Assembly: GCA_021292165.1 (NCBI GenBank)
Contig: CM037879.1
Span: 43,671,802-43,735,801 of the forward strand
Direction: 5' to 3'
Source: Shinisaurus crocodilurus
Taxonomy: Eukaryota; Chordata; Lepidosauria; Squamata; Shinisauridae
DNA: 64,000 nt
The notes under the pieces are model-generated. The model was not told where the DNA came from. It did no database searches and was given only the letters and a program-made list of their open reading frames with translations. The first letter of the stretch is position 1. Each line of letters begins with the position of its first letter. The translations under genes and the position numbers were made by a program. Shown piece after piece: positions 20,091 through 31,520 of the stretch.

Positions 20091-21084
20091 TGGGAGGCCT
20101 GCTAGATCAGACCAAGGGACCAAACTGGGTTGTAATGGTTCAATTGGAGTGATTTCTCCCAGGCCCTTTGCTAGAGGCAGGAAAAGTACCCACATTGTAG
20201 CCATGCCACTCTGTTCCCTTTTAGACCATTAGCTGGCCTAGATGCTCAGCTTTCCTTTCCTTTCCTTTCTTTTCAAAGCAAGTTTCTAGCCCTTATAGAA
20301 CTGGAGGTAGAAGGCAAAATATGCAGGGACTATTCTGCTGAGTCCGACCTTTTGTGGGAATGAGCTCATTCCTGCCTTTCAGTGTTTTTAGCCAGTGAGT
20401 GAAGTCACTGCTTTGACTGACATTTAGGGGAGCAATGATCCATAGAGATAAATTGAAACATGACGGAGGATCATTTTGAAGGCATGGAAAATAAAGGAGA
20501 AATCCAAGACTGTAGTTTAATGTGAATGGACAGTAGCATGTCACCCAGAAACAAAAGCTAGCAGTCAAGTTCATGCTCTTTCTAACTCTGCTCTTATTTC
20601 ATACACACACACAAACACACACACACACAATGTGATTTTATTTTTCTAGGTAAACATTTTAAATGCTATTCTGCCAGTGCAAATGCAAATACAGCCCATC
20701 ATTATTAATATCCCCATATTTCAAGGGGGGCTGTGACTGAGAGGATTACATCAGCCCTGAAAAGTAGTCAAGTGTTTTATGCCCATATTGCCAAGGGCTG
20801 GGGTGCTGAGAGTGTAGTGCATAGCATCTCCTGGCATGTTTGTTGGAATAGCGATGGCAGGAGAGATCATCACACTAGTAGAGCACTTTACCAAAGGGTT
20901 AATCTGCTTTTAGAGTGTTACAGATGTAATAGCAGAGGTCACCCAGGGTGCAGAGATAATCAGCTCCCCTGGATACATTGAGAGAATGCTGCCTACTAGC
21001 AAAGTGAAGCCAAATAAGTCTTGCTATTTTAACCAGGGCTGCTTTCTGTATAGAAAAAAAAAAGTTCAGTTCTATTCTCCCAGG
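20091..21084. other. Unassigned intergenic DNA
   Basis: No gene or known transposon recognised. Contains a CTTTC-type run at about 20250-20272 and a CA repeat at about 20601-20629. Confidence 0.4.
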
Positions 21085-21315
21085 CATTTTAATCATCTTA
21101 ATCATTTTAATCTTGTAGTTGTTTTTAACTCTGTTATTGTAATTTGAACTGCTGCTGCTAGCTTTGCTGTTTGTTTTAATCTGTGGTTTTACATTTTATA
21201 TTTATACTGTATTGTATTTTATGGTTTTAACTGTTGTAAACCACCCAGAGAGCTTTGGCTATTGGGCGGTATAAAATGTATTAAATAAATAAAATAAAAT
21301 AAAATAAAATAAATA
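21085..21315 (+). mobile_element. L2-like LINE 3' end
   Basis: Ends with AAACCACCCAGAGAGCTTTG, GGCTATTGGGCGGTATAAAA and an AAATA/AAAAT repeat tail. Confidence 0.75.
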
Positions 21316-21369
21316 GGTCAGTGTGTTTGTGTGTGCCTTTGGCAACCCAGTAGAGCCCTCACTTTGTGG

Positions 21370-21745
21370 ACTCGGTTATTCAGCCACTGAGCTTTACTAC
21401 GAGAATGACATTTCTCGGGCTCACGTCATTCCCTACTCACGGTTGTTGATAGGTTCGCTTCTGTGTCTATCCAGCACTTTCAGCAAGTTTTTTTGGAGCA
21501 GGGGGAAATGTGGCATTTAATTGTGAAAGTGCAAGGAAGCACAATTTCCTCTTGCGTATTGCACTATTCCGCTACACCACAGTGCCACCTAGGCATTATG
21601 TGGAGGAAAAGCAGGAAAGGAAATGCTCCTGGTGTAGCACTCGGATATCAATTCTGTGATGAAACTGAAAGCAGATGCAGCAAATCAATGGCCGATTAAT
21701 AGCCTCCTGTAGAAAGGCTCACTGCTGCTAACACTGCTGGCTATT
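21370..21745. repeat. Dispersed repeat, family R, partial copy
   Basis: Aligns by eye with the right part of the 19524-20090 element. Shared landmarks are CACAGTGCCACCTAG, AGCAGGAAAGGAAA and TCTGTGATGAAACTGAAAGC. Both termini are lost. Confidence 0.6.
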
Positions 21746-21867
21746 TTAAGGAAATGCAATCAGGGGGTGGTGAAGCTGATGGCAGCAGCAGTGCTGTCGG
21801 GGGAGAGAAAGGGGTGATTAATTGCCTTCCCATCCGTGAAGGATGATATTGGTTATTTATTCATTTT

Positions 21868-22110
21868 AATTTATTTACACTATTTATTTATTTTATTTAT
21901 TTATTATATTTATACCCCGCCTTTTTTCCTGCAAAGAACCCAAGGCAGCTTACATAATCCTCATCCTCTCCATTTTTATCCTCACAACAACCCTGTGAGG
22001 TAGGTTAGGCTGAGAGACCGTGACTGGCCCAAAGTCACCCAGTGAGCTTCATAGCCGAGCGGGGACTAGTAGAACCCGGATCTCCCGAGTCCCAGTCCAA
22101 CACTGCTCAA
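21868..22110 (-). mobile_element. tRNA-derived SINE (Sauria/squamate type)
   Basis: Minus-strand copy with a TTTATTTATTA tail at left, then TATACCCCGCC, CTCACAACAACCCTGTGAGG and the tRNA-like head, truncated near 22105. A 3-bp duplication (TAG) lies in the head (ACTAGTAGAACCC). Confidence 0.88.
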
Positions 22111-22313
22111 TATATATATTGAGTTTATATATTGAGCTTATATTGATCTCAGTATATTGAGCTTATATACTGCTCAATAGCAAAAGTTCTCTGGGCAGTT
22201 TACAGCGACAACAAAACTCTGAAGGGAAAGTACTGGAACAATATAGGAAGCTGTCCTACAGGGAGCCAGGCCATTGGTCCATCTAATTCAATATTGCCTG
22301 CACTAGCCTCCCC

Positions 22314-22447
22314 CAATCTGGCACCCTCCAGATATGTTGGACTACAACACCCATCATCCCCAACCAACAGACCATTGGCCGTGTTGGCTGTGGGTTATGG
22401 GAGAGGTAGTCCAACACATCTGGAGGGCACTGGGTTGTGAAAGGCTG
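22314..22447. mobile_element. Palindromic hAT-like MITE, family D, copy inside a CR1-like fragment
   Basis: Ends TAGCCTCCCCCAATCTGG and GAAAGGCTG; flanks GCCTGCAC/GTCTACAC match at 6 of 8. The surrounding sequence (22235-22313 and 22448-22540) resembles an old reverse-oriented LINE fragment split by this insertion. Confidence 0.7.
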
Positions 22448-22923
22448 GTCTACACAGATGGGCGGGGGCTGTGCAGGATTTCGGGCAGGGATCTTTCCCA
22501 GCCCTTCTTGGAGATCCCAGAGATTGAACTGCAACATTTTGCAAGCAGAACATGTGCACTGTCCCTGGGGTATGGCCCCAATCCAAATTAATCAACCTGC
22601 CCCCAGTGCCCCCACTGCTGCAACCAACTTCACAGTCTGCCCAGTGGTGCAGCTATGGCTGGACCTCAGGGCCGAGGTCTGGGACCCCAGGAATCCAGGG
22701 GTGTCCCAAATGACCATCCAGAAAGTGGCAGGTGGGGGGGGGGCAGTGGCAAACAGGCCCTGGTCAGCACCTGGCCCAGCATGAGGAGGCTCTCTGGGGC
22801 CGACCAGGGTTGATGCTTTTTGCCACAGCAAATTTTACCTGGTTACAGATGCTCGTGTTATTATTTTTCTTTAAAAAAATTAGTGTCCTTTCCTACATCA
22901 AAATGGTGCTCGTTCACAAGTAA

Positions 22924-23057
22924 AGCTGCAAGCCTATGCAAGTTTAGACAGAAAAAAAGGCCTATAACTCCCAGCATGCCCCAGCCAGCTATGCTGGCTG
23001 GGGCATGCTGGGAGTTGTAGGCCTTTTTTCTGTCTAAACTTGCATAGGCTTGCGCCC
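22924..23057. mobile_element. Palindromic PIF/Harbinger-like MITE, family B, copy 2
   Basis: Nearly perfect palindrome. GCAAGCCTATGCAAGTTTAG on the left pairs with its complement on the right, around a GCTGGCTGGGGCATGCTGGG core. Flanking triplets are TAA and TTA. Confidence 0.85.
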
Positions 23058-23676
23058 TTAGCCCCGGGTCTCTACCTAGCTGCACCACTGCGTCTCTCCC
23101 CCACCCCGCAACTGCCTTTCCATAAAACACCCACCCACAGAGTGAGCTCTGGAATAACCATGGGTACCTGCTTCAAGAATGTTAAACAATGCCTTCGCGT
23201 GTTGCAATGGAAGCTATTACCCACGCCGCCTTGCCGCCTTGTTACTTTCTGTCAATGGCTCACTTAGATGTCCAGCCCCCAAATGCACCCCGCATACCTC
23301 AGGTCCCAACAAAGGTGAATCTCATTCACGCGCTCCCTCTCCAGTTCCCCACTGCCCAAAGGCGGCACTCGGTTACATGCAGACGCCTCCTGCTGTCTTC
23401 CCCTGGACTTTAAACGGAGTGTGGGCAGGAGGGGAGGCTACAGGCTGCCAGAGAAGACACTAGTGCACAATCCTCGGCCACCTCAGAAGTCAGTTAGGCA
23501 GAAGAGCCCTGAACCCAAGCCATGAGAATTTCTCTGACATGTTCTTCTCCTTTGAATTCCTTTTAGAAAGCAACTTCTTTCCTATCAGAATGGCGGGGGG
23601 GGGGCAGGGAGTGGAAGAAATCCTCAGCACAGCATTAATTTGTACACTTCCTCTAAACTGATAGTTCCATATAGAC
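23058..23676. other. Unassigned intergenic DNA
   Basis: Non-repetitive as far as I can see. Several short open frames here have no recognisable domain. Confidence 0.35.
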
Positions 23677-23806
23677 CAGTGTTCTCCAGCCTTGGGTCCC
23701 CAGATGTTTTTGGCCTACAACTCCCAGCATGCCCCAGCCAGCTGGCTGGGGCATGCTGGGAGTTGTAGGTCAAAAACATCTGGGGACCCAAGGTTAGAGA
23801 ACACTG
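23677..23806. mobile_element. Palindromic hAT-like MITE, family A, copy 4
   Basis: Exact 8-bp TSD, ATATAGAC (23669-23676 and 23807-23814). Both arms carry the exact ZNF143-like 18-mer CTACAACTCCCAGCATGC. One of the best-preserved copies. Confidence 0.95.
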
Positions 23807-23815
23807 ATATAGACC

Positions 23816-24058
23816 TTAATATTTATTTATTTATTCATTCATTCATTCATTCATTCCATTCCATTCCATTCCATTTCTATACTTCCCCACAGCCAAAGCT
23901 CTCTGGGTGGTTCACAGTAATCCATACAATAAAATCAAGATAAAACCAACAATAAAAACAACAGTGTAATTAAAAAATTTAAAACCCAAGTTAAAAACAT
24001 AGTTTAAAATATACAGTACTAAAAGTTAATAAAACTAAGTCTACAGGTGACAATCACC
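23816..24058 (-). mobile_element. L2-like LINE 3' end
   Basis: The complement of the L2-like 3' signature (AGCCAAAGCTCTCTGGGTGG) follows AAATA-type and then CATTC/CATTCC repeats at 23821-23874, the tail in this orientation. Confidence 0.65.
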
Positions 24059-24440
24059 CCCATGCCTACCTTCCATGAATTTGCCTAATCCCTTTTTAAA
24101 CACAATCTAACTAGTGGCCGATCCCTACAGCTCATGGCAGCAAACCATTAATTAATCCTGTGCTGTGTGAAGGAGGACTTTCTTTTGTCTATCCTTAATC
24201 CGCCCCCAATTTAACTGGATGACCCTGAGTTCGAGCATTATAAGAGGACTCCATCCACTTTCTCCACACCATGAATAATTTCTAAACCTCTCTCGTGTTC
24301 CGCTTTAGCCGTTTTTTTCTCTGTAAACCAAAAAAAAGGCACCGAATATTATAGCCTTCCCACATAGCAAATATGCTTCAAGCTCCTGAACATTTTGCTT
24401 ACCCCTTTCTGCATTTCTTTCAGCTATACAAGACCTAATA
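24059..24440 (-). mobile_element. CR1-like LINE fragment
   Basis: On the minus strand this matches the conserved CR1 3' coding/UTR region. Landmarks on the plus strand are CCATGAATTTGCCTAATCCC, GTGCTGTGTGAAGGAGGACT and CCACTTTCTCCACACCATGA. Frame is broken. Confidence 0.7.
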
Positions 24441-25336
24441 TATGAAATAATGCACCACAGAAATCATACCATTGCAGCTGGAGAAAAAGGAAAGAGAAGG
24501 ACAACCAACTACAACTATGCAGTGGAAGATATTGACAAATGCACAATGTTCTATACATATGCAGTGATGGTTCGCAATGACTTCAGTCTGCCAGTTCAAA
24601 GTCAAGCTGAGATAATCATATTTGATTATGAACGGATATGGCACTTTCTCAGGTTTTGCCACCTAATGGCAAACAAAGAGAACCGCTTGCCTTCTGGAAA
24701 CCCCGCCTGCCTTATCTACATGACCCCACCCTTTAATATCCACAATTATTTGAGAGGTGGAAACAGCAATTGGCATGTAACGAGGGATCAAATACGAATG
24801 CCCAAAACAACAAAAAATAAACAGACCTAGGCTAGGCTTAGGAACTCACCCTTGCCTATAAGGTATAGAAGAGCTGGGGGAAGATGTGCATGTACATTTC
24901 TGCTTATTTATTTGCAGGGTGATGTTTTAGCTTTATGTGTTTTGTCTGGTCCAGCTACTGGAATTTCCCTGTGTTGGGTTTTCACTTTTAACAAATAACC
25001 CTAGTCTTTCTTCAGTTGCTGGACTCCAAGTGCAAAATTGACTTTGTGGGCGATCCCTTGTTCAAGTATTGTGGGTAAATGACAGTCATTTTGCCCACAC
25101 AAAGTCAGGAAATGTATATTTAACATTGAGAGCCTAGATGTTTCTGTGAGTATTGTCATATGTTAAGACTGAAAAATAGATGGATTTATTTATTATTTAT
25201 TTATATATATCTGTACTATTTATATACTGCTAGATATTTTAAAAAATCTCTAAGCAGTTTCCATATAAATACTAAAATCACAATGATTCCACATGCAATG
25301 CTTCTCTTGCTTATATTATCAGTAGCATGCAACACA
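24441..25336. other. Unassigned intergenic DNA
   Basis: A 126-codon open frame at 24450-24830 has no domain I recognise. An AT-rich stretch at 25180-25290 resembles a LINE 3' tail (CTAAGCAGTTTCC), but weakly. Confidence 0.35.
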
Positions 25337-25790
25337 GGGGCAGTGCTAGGTACCAAAAAGTTCTGGGGCTCAGACCCACATGACAAAAAATATACAAATT
25401 TGTATATGCTGATTTACATATGCTCTAAAGTCTCTCTGTGTGTGTGTCATTAAAGGACCCTGTCTCCCAAGGACATCTCTATTCATAGAAAGGGATGTAT
25501 GGGCAGGGGAGAAGACGGCATTTGATTTGGGGGGGGGACGACCAGGCAGAAAGATTGAAGGGGTGAGAGCAGCAGGAGGTGAAGTGCATGTGGGCAAAAA
25601 GCCAGCTAATCCAGGGGGATCAGACGCAACAGAAATCATCAGTGCCCCTGTACCTTTATTTCAGCAAGTGCCCATAGACAGAGGCAGGGTGCTGGAGCAG
25701 ATGGCCTCCCAAAGATTTGGGGCTCCAAATGAAATACCCGGGGCTCCAGCCCTAGTGGGCTGCCCCCTAACACCACCTCTGTTGCCACAA
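25337..25790 (+). repeat. Dispersed repeat, family K, copy 1
   Basis: Matches 39805-40256 in inverted orientation over its whole length. It has hAT-like ends (GGCAGTGCTAGGTACC on the left, CCCCCTAACACCACCTCTG on the right). Both copies share an open frame (VGKKPAN..GSDATE..APVP), but this follows from DNA identity and is not evidence of a gene. Confidence 0.7.
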
Positions 25791-25824
25791 GATAATGCAC
25801 CACTGAAAGAGGAGCCTGCATCTT

Positions 25825-26166
25825 TTTTTAAAATAATTTTTTATTAAGTTTTTTCAATCAAAACAAAATAATAACAAATAATGACGATAATAATAAAATA
25901 ATAATAACAGTACAACATTAATATTGTGCGCACACACCCCACCCTCTAGGGACCATGCTTATATTTCCCAAAAGATGTCAAAATTATTCTCTGTTCCAAA
26001 AATATAACAAATCTTGACAAGGTTCGTTCCCCTTCCCCGTCACCAACACGTAATCCAGAAATTTACCCCAAATGCTCACAATAGTGTTTTTCTCCAATTG
26101 TCCTTTATGACATTTGATACTGCAAGTTAATTTATCATTTAACACGATATCCCATACCTCTTTGAA
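25825..26166 (-). mobile_element. L1-type 3' end insertion with TSD
   Basis: Flanked by an exact 10-bp direct repeat, CCTGCATCTT (25815-25824 and 26167-26176). T-rich DNA at the left is the A-tail in minus orientation. The body is 3' UTR/ORF2-end type sequence of an L1-like LINE, 5'-truncated. Confidence 0.75.
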
Positions 26167-26176
26167 CCTGCATCTT

Positions 26177-26784
26177 AAGGGATGGGGCTAGCTGTATGAC
26201 TAGTACACTTTGGTTTAGAACAACGTTGTGCATGATTTTGTCCCACCTTTCAGAAGGTGAATAAGATTCCCATCACTTTTGTATGATTATGTTTTACGGA
26301 TTAAAACCATGCAACACAATTACAAATGAATAGACTATCCCCTGATCTCAGCTACTCGGCTACATAAAACCCCATTGATTTTTTTTTTTTTTTTAAAAAC
26401 CCATCAATGGCTACCCATCTATGCATCTGTAAAGGTCTCCTTCCCAGAGGCAGATATCTGATTGCCTTTTCCCAGTAGCTAGCACACAGTGAATAACAAA
26501 GTTCTCTGTTGGATGCGAATTAGCCACTTCTGCAGCTGTCATGCTTGTAGACATTTAGAAATAGGGCCAAGGTTTTCAAAGCCTCCATAGTCTGCTCCAG
26601 AACAGGGTGTAACAGAGAACTCTTACATCACAGCAGGCCATCACCAGCCTCACTGCACTGGTGTGACTGGTTCTTTTGGGAGTCAGCAGGGGGTTACATG
26701 TTATTTCCATGAAGGCCCATCTCCCATCAAGAAAGGGATGGGTGGGGAATCTGCCCCCTGACCACTGAGGTCACTGACTGTGGG
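26177..26784. other. Unassigned intergenic DNA
   Basis: No gene or repeat recognised apart from a T16 run near 26379-26395. Confidence 0.35.
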
Positions 26785-27610
26785 TGAGTTCACACAACAC
26801 GGCAGCCCACCCTGTGAATATGCTACGCAGTGTGAATTGTTCATGAAACTACCCATGGTGTGCCCAACAGACAATCATATTCACCATGGGTTGTCCCCTC
26901 CATCCTTCCCCCTCAGTCCTCCTGTGGGTATCCCAGGAGACTCCATGGCAGGACTCATCTTGTCTCCTCTCGCCGTGTCAACCGTGACCCCCTTTGCAGT
27001 CACCGTCACCGCAGCTTCCCCCCCCCTTTTATCCTTTTGAAATCTGGTCAAAAAACCCTGGTTAGCCCTGTCAAAAATACATTTTAGAAGGAAGCCTGAG
27101 TTCTGACAGCTGTCAAAACTCTGTGGTCCCGTAAATGGGATGGCTTGTGCTTTTCCACTTTCTCAAGCACCTAGAGTCTCAGGAAAGGGTGGGAAAAGTG
27201 GAGGACACTGAGAACAGCCAGGTCCAATACAAAAAAAAAACTAGACTCTCTTGCTGGCGAAAGGGGGTAATCTACACACCACCCCCTTTCGCCAGCAAAG
27301 TTCCCCTGGCTTCACCTTTCACATGACAGCTCACTGTTTGACAGCTGTCAAATGAAAAGCAAAGCAACAAAATAACCTATTTGTAGCCTTGCTTTGTCAA
27401 TGTCCATGGATGATGGGGTTGGTCACGCAGGTTCAGACAACACGACAACCCATTGTGGCTACAACGACCCATAGAACAAGCCATGGGTTGGCAGAGTGGC
27501 TTGTTACTCACAAACAAGCCACACTGCAGGAAGTGCTCTAGGTTCAGATGATATGTCAACCCACCATGGCTAGTTACCCATGATGGGTTGCTCTGTTGTG
27601 TGAACCCAGT
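26785..27610. mobile_element. PIF/Harbinger-like element, family F, long copy
   Basis: Left end GTGAGTTCACACAACACGGC and right end GTTGTGTGAACCCAG are inverted. Internal symmetric motifs are GACAGCTGTCAAA at about 27108 and 27338. A perfect hairpin lies near the centre (27251-27298). No transposase ORF. Contains further GGTTCAGACAACACGAC ends near 27430, so it may be two elements, one inside the other. Confidence 0.6.
27251..27298. repeat. Perfect 18-bp inverted repeat with 12-nt loop
   Basis: TTGCTGGCGAAAGGGGGT at 27251-27268 pairs perfectly with 27281-27298. It lies near the centre of the family F element, so it is most simply the fold point of that palindromic transposon. Confidence 0.95.
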
Positions 27611-27989
27611 CTGTGTCTCTGAGCAGTGGTGAATTTAGGGTAGGACTTTGGAGCAGATGCCAGGGTCCCATTCAGCAGAGTAAGCAGGATGGCTCGCCAA
27701 CACAGCAGGGCCGGGTTATGACAGTTTGAAGCAAGTGGAGTAATACACATTTCTATATAAAAAGGGGGGCTCTGTGTAAGATCATTAAGTCCAGAATCTA
27801 AAATTACCTAAGTGCACCACTGTCTGAGTGAACCCCCTTTATTCCCCCCCCCATATAAGTGAATCTATGTCATTCTTGCCAAGAGAAAAAAATGCTGCAC
27901 TTGGAGCCCCCATTGTGTTGGGGGCATCATACCCTGCCAAATAGGATAACCTAGCGTCCACTGGCAGGCGGGAGGGTTCATTGCAACTA

Positions 27990-28780
27990 TACACAATGTA
28001 CTTATATGTGAAGGACCACCGCCGGTCCTTTCCTGCAAAGCGCGAGTTCTGCGGCTTCACTGACAGTTCAGAACTCACCGCTTGCAATCCCCGGGTCAAA
28101 CCAGGTCGTAAGCACTGGAATTTAGCACCAAGTCAAAGTGAAACTACCGTACTCTCCAGGCAAAAGTGAAAGAGAGTTTATTGAATAGTAAACAACAGCA
28201 AATTGGAAAGGGAGATGAGGTGAAATTGACAGGAGGAAGTTCCTTGTTACACACAGTCAGAACTACAAAATAACAACAGAGATTCTATGCTATTCTAAGC
28301 TAGCACCAAAGAATCTACCCTAGTCTGAAAACTAGTAACTGAACGAACTCACAGTACTGTACCCAGGCGCCCCGTTTGGGGGTTGAATGTCCGGGCTGGC
28401 CTGAGCCGATGCTCCTTGGCACCTTGCTTCCAACAACAAGCAGAAGTCTAGGTTGCTGCTTTCACCCCCTCTCTTGCCCCCCCTCTGTTCCCCCAACCCT
28501 TCCCTCCGCTGACAAGACAAACCGGTCTGGCCAAGCAGGAGGGGGTGCGGAGTTTTTGGCACCACTTTGCCCATGGCCCATCAAGGGTGCTCGGAAGGGC
28601 TATTGAGGGTGTTTTGCAAACCATTGAAGGTACATGGGGAAGACCATCAGTGTGTAAATGTGTCGCAGACTGGGCTCTGCCGCCCCAGGTGGGGATTATG
28701 CAGATGGAATGTGGGACAGAGTGTACATTCTGTCAAGCTTTCTCTCTACCCTGCAATTTGACCTAATATCAATCTGCTCC
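27990..28780 (-). repeat. Possible LTR-like segment
   Basis: Read on the minus strand, a 3' processing signal (AATAAA within TTCAATAAACTCTC, about 28172-28184) is followed by about 170 nt that end in a GC-rich stretch. U3-like AT-mixed DNA lies upstream. No matching second LTR, primer site or gag/pol was recognised, so this is tentative. No retroviral gene is present. Confidence 0.25.
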
Positions 28781-30341
28781 CCGGGTCCATGCAATATACA
28801 TAGGCTTTCTACTCCTGCCCACCATTTATCAAGCAGCATTTATTTACTAACATTTTCTAATCTGACTACTGATATACAAAAATTTTGTTTTGATTAATTT
28901 TGGACCAGAATTTTCCCCATTCATACTTCCAATCATGAATGTATTCTCTGGGAAATGCTAGCATATTCCCAAGCTTGCACATTAGAAAAATGTGCACTTT
29001 TAAAATGTGCTTTTGGATGGAAATGCACATTGTCACATTTTAGCTAATGGAGGAAATCTGCATTTAGGTGCACACTTTTAAAAGATGAGTACCCAAAAGT
29101 GCACTTTCCCCATTCGAAAATGAACAAAAAAGAGCTCACATTATTGGGAATGGAAACGAGGCGAACTGAGCATTGAGCTGAAACTTAGAGAACCTTGACA
29201 TGTCTGAGCTTCGCTGATTCTTCCATCCCTAGCTGGTTGATTCCAACAGTCTTTTATAGAAAGCACAAAGGGAAGGAGAATGCAGTATGCACAGAGAATA
29301 GGATGTCGTTACTATTAACAGGGCTGCTATCTTGTTTTTGCAGGTGTTTCAGAAAGTCTGTATTGAAAGGTCCTGAAATTACACTGAGTGCTTGTCCTAA
29401 GTGAAAACATAGTAACAAATTTGTACTCCTGCATACATTTTGCTTTGTAAATCTCATCGTGCTCATTTTAGTATTCAAGACCCATCCATCCTGCCCTATT
29501 CTGTCTCTTTCTGCTACACAGGGATGTCAGCATCTTTCCATCAGTTAAAACATTCTTAGTATTCCTGTGGTGAAAGATCTTAGTAAGAATAGGAGAACCT
29601 GAAGCTTTCAGTGGAGAGGGTAGCCTGTATATCTGAAAAATCCTCATTCAGACAAATTATCCTAAATGACAGGGGAAGGGGGGGGATGGGACATTTCTGT
29701 TCCTAGTTATTTTGCCGCAATGGAAATTTCTTTTCAAACTGTTATCTATTGCCTATGCAGTCTCTTTGATTCAGCGTAGGTTGGCCACGACATTTCCTTA
29801 TTTCATTGAGCCTTGTGATAACTCTGGATAGCCCACTATGATTCCCTTACTGTAACATGAGAAATTACAATCCCATCCACAGTCAACTAACTAGTTCTTT
29901 GTGGGTCTGGACTTCAAACCCAAGGCCACATTCATAATATATCAACACTTTGTTTGGCAAACCTGCAATGCAGATTAACACGGTTCTTACTGAAGGCCTC
30001 CTCAGATGTTCCATTTTCTTACCCTTGTCCATGGAGGGAGGGAGGGAGGGAGGGAGGGAAAATAGGCAATCTTTGCAATGTCTGAAAGGGCCAGGATAGA
30101 AGTTGCATTGGGCAAAGTTCCAGAAAATTCCTTGTTCCCATACACACACACTATATGGACATTGTAGGACAGAAAGACTTACTGGGACCAAAGCATTTTC
30201 GTCTTACCAGTCCATGGTACTCTGACACAGTGAATGATAGAATGTAGTCTTTGTTCTTCTCGGTGTAGTTTTGGAGAGGTTGAGATGGAAGGCTGTTGAC
30301 TGTAAAAGTGCTGCAAATACACTTCTGTTATTCATGCATAA
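28781..30341. other. Unassigned intergenic DNA
   Basis: Degenerate AATGTGCACTTTT-type repeats occur at 28975-29110, and a GGGA tetranucleotide array at 30034-30059. No gene recognised. Confidence 0.35.
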
Positions 30342-30600
30342 GCAGATAAGAAGAGCCATGCTGGATCAGACCAGAGGTCTTTCTAGTCCAGCATTCTGGA
30401 CAGTGGCCGACCAGATGTCCCAATGGGAAGCCCAGAAGTAGGACAATAGCACCCTATAGCTCATTTTCCCCAGCAACTGGTATTGAGAGGCATACTGCCT
30501 CTGATTTTGGACATGATATAAAGCCATCATGAATAATAACCATTGATAGTCTTGTCCTCCATCAGAACCTCAGCCTTAAAATACTGCAGCACCATCTAAG
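30342..30600 (-). mobile_element. CR1-like LINE fragment
   Basis: Starts with the very common amniote CR1 reverse-strand phrase AGAGCCATGCTGGATCAGAC. TCCAGCAACTGGTATT..GAGGCATACTGCCT and an ATAGTCTTGTCCTCCAT segment follow. Confidence 0.7.
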
Positions 30601-30731
30601 TATATGTTATCTATATTCCTATAGGGAACTGGAAAAAAATGATCTGCTAGAAACCGTGACAAAGGACTGCATTGGGTTGTTTGATCTTTTGCTGTGTCAG
30701 TCATTGTTCACATAAGGAACAAACCAGTGTA

Positions 30732-30810
30732 TCTGAACAGACTGCTGTGACTTTTCCCACACATCCCAATCAAATTACATGTGCCTGTTGTTAAAATGAT
30801 TAATGTATCA
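30732..30810. repeat. 79-bp duplicated segment, source copy
   Basis: Exactly identical (79 of 79 by eye) to 31870-31948, in direct orientation 1.1 kb away. Here it continues into flanking sequence without flanking direct repeats, so I treat it as the donor. Confidence 0.9.
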
Positions 30811-30829
30811 GTTCCATTTTAGCCATTTA

Positions 30830-30971
30830 GGGCAAAATCCTATGCACGTTTAGACAGGGCGGAAAAAGACCTACAATTCCCAGCATTCCCCAGGCAGCCA
30901 TGGCTTGCTGGGGAGTGCTGGGAGTTGTAGGACTTTTTTTTTTCTGTCTTAACATGCATAGGATTGCACCC
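30830..30971. mobile_element. Palindromic PIF/Harbinger-like MITE, family B, copy 3
   Basis: Ends GGGCAAAATCCTATGCACG and CATAGGATTGCACCC with a 3-bp TSD TTA (30827-30829 and 30972-30974). Core CCTACAATTCCCAGCATT. Confidence 0.85.
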
Positions 30972-31074
30972 TTAGAAAAGGAATGCCAGCACTCCCTACA
31001 CCTCTCTCTCTCTCCCTGTCTCGTTCATAAACACACACATGAGCACACTAATGAAAGCTGTCATTAACGGGGAA

Positions 31075-31440
31075 GCTGTTACTTCAAAAGAGTCATTGGA
31101 AAGGTTTATTCCAAGATTTCCCCCACCCTCCTTCCCTAGTACAGAGAAATTTACTCTTTCATTTCTTTTCTAAACACTGACTAAATTATTTCCGAGATTT
31201 TGATCTACTGCGGATTAAATTTGCATGTGATTTAGCTCAGCCAAGGCTCATGGTTTATAATCAACATTAATTATCTAATCCCCTGAGGGTCAGTATGGAA
31301 TTCCTCCAGTAAACATATGGGAGGCACTGGAGAAATGGAAGCAGAGGCAAATAACTGGTGAGTCACAAGGAACCAGCATCAGAAATTTGAGGTTGAAGAT
31401 TGTGAGGCTTCCTGTTTCCTATCATTTTATAAAGTAATGC
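31075..31440. other. Non-repetitive AT-rich block, possible conserved non-coding element
   Basis: No transposon recognised. Contains AACATTAATTATCTAATCCC and other homeodomain-like TAAT cores. Position 5' of DUSP10 would allow a distal enhancer role, but nothing here proves it. Confidence 0.25.
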
Positions 31441-31520
31441 TGCCTGGCACTTAAATGGTTAATTTCCATTATCTGCAGCTAGTATGACCACACCACTACA
31501 TTTACCTAAAAAGATAGATA

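Noticed and set aside
24450..24830. 126-codon open frame
   Set aside because: No recognisable domain, no splice or promoter context, ordinary length for chance in a 64-kb window.
25440..25847. Open frame shared with 39698-40009
   Set aside because: The protein similarity follows from the two family K repeat copies; no independent sign of coding constraint.
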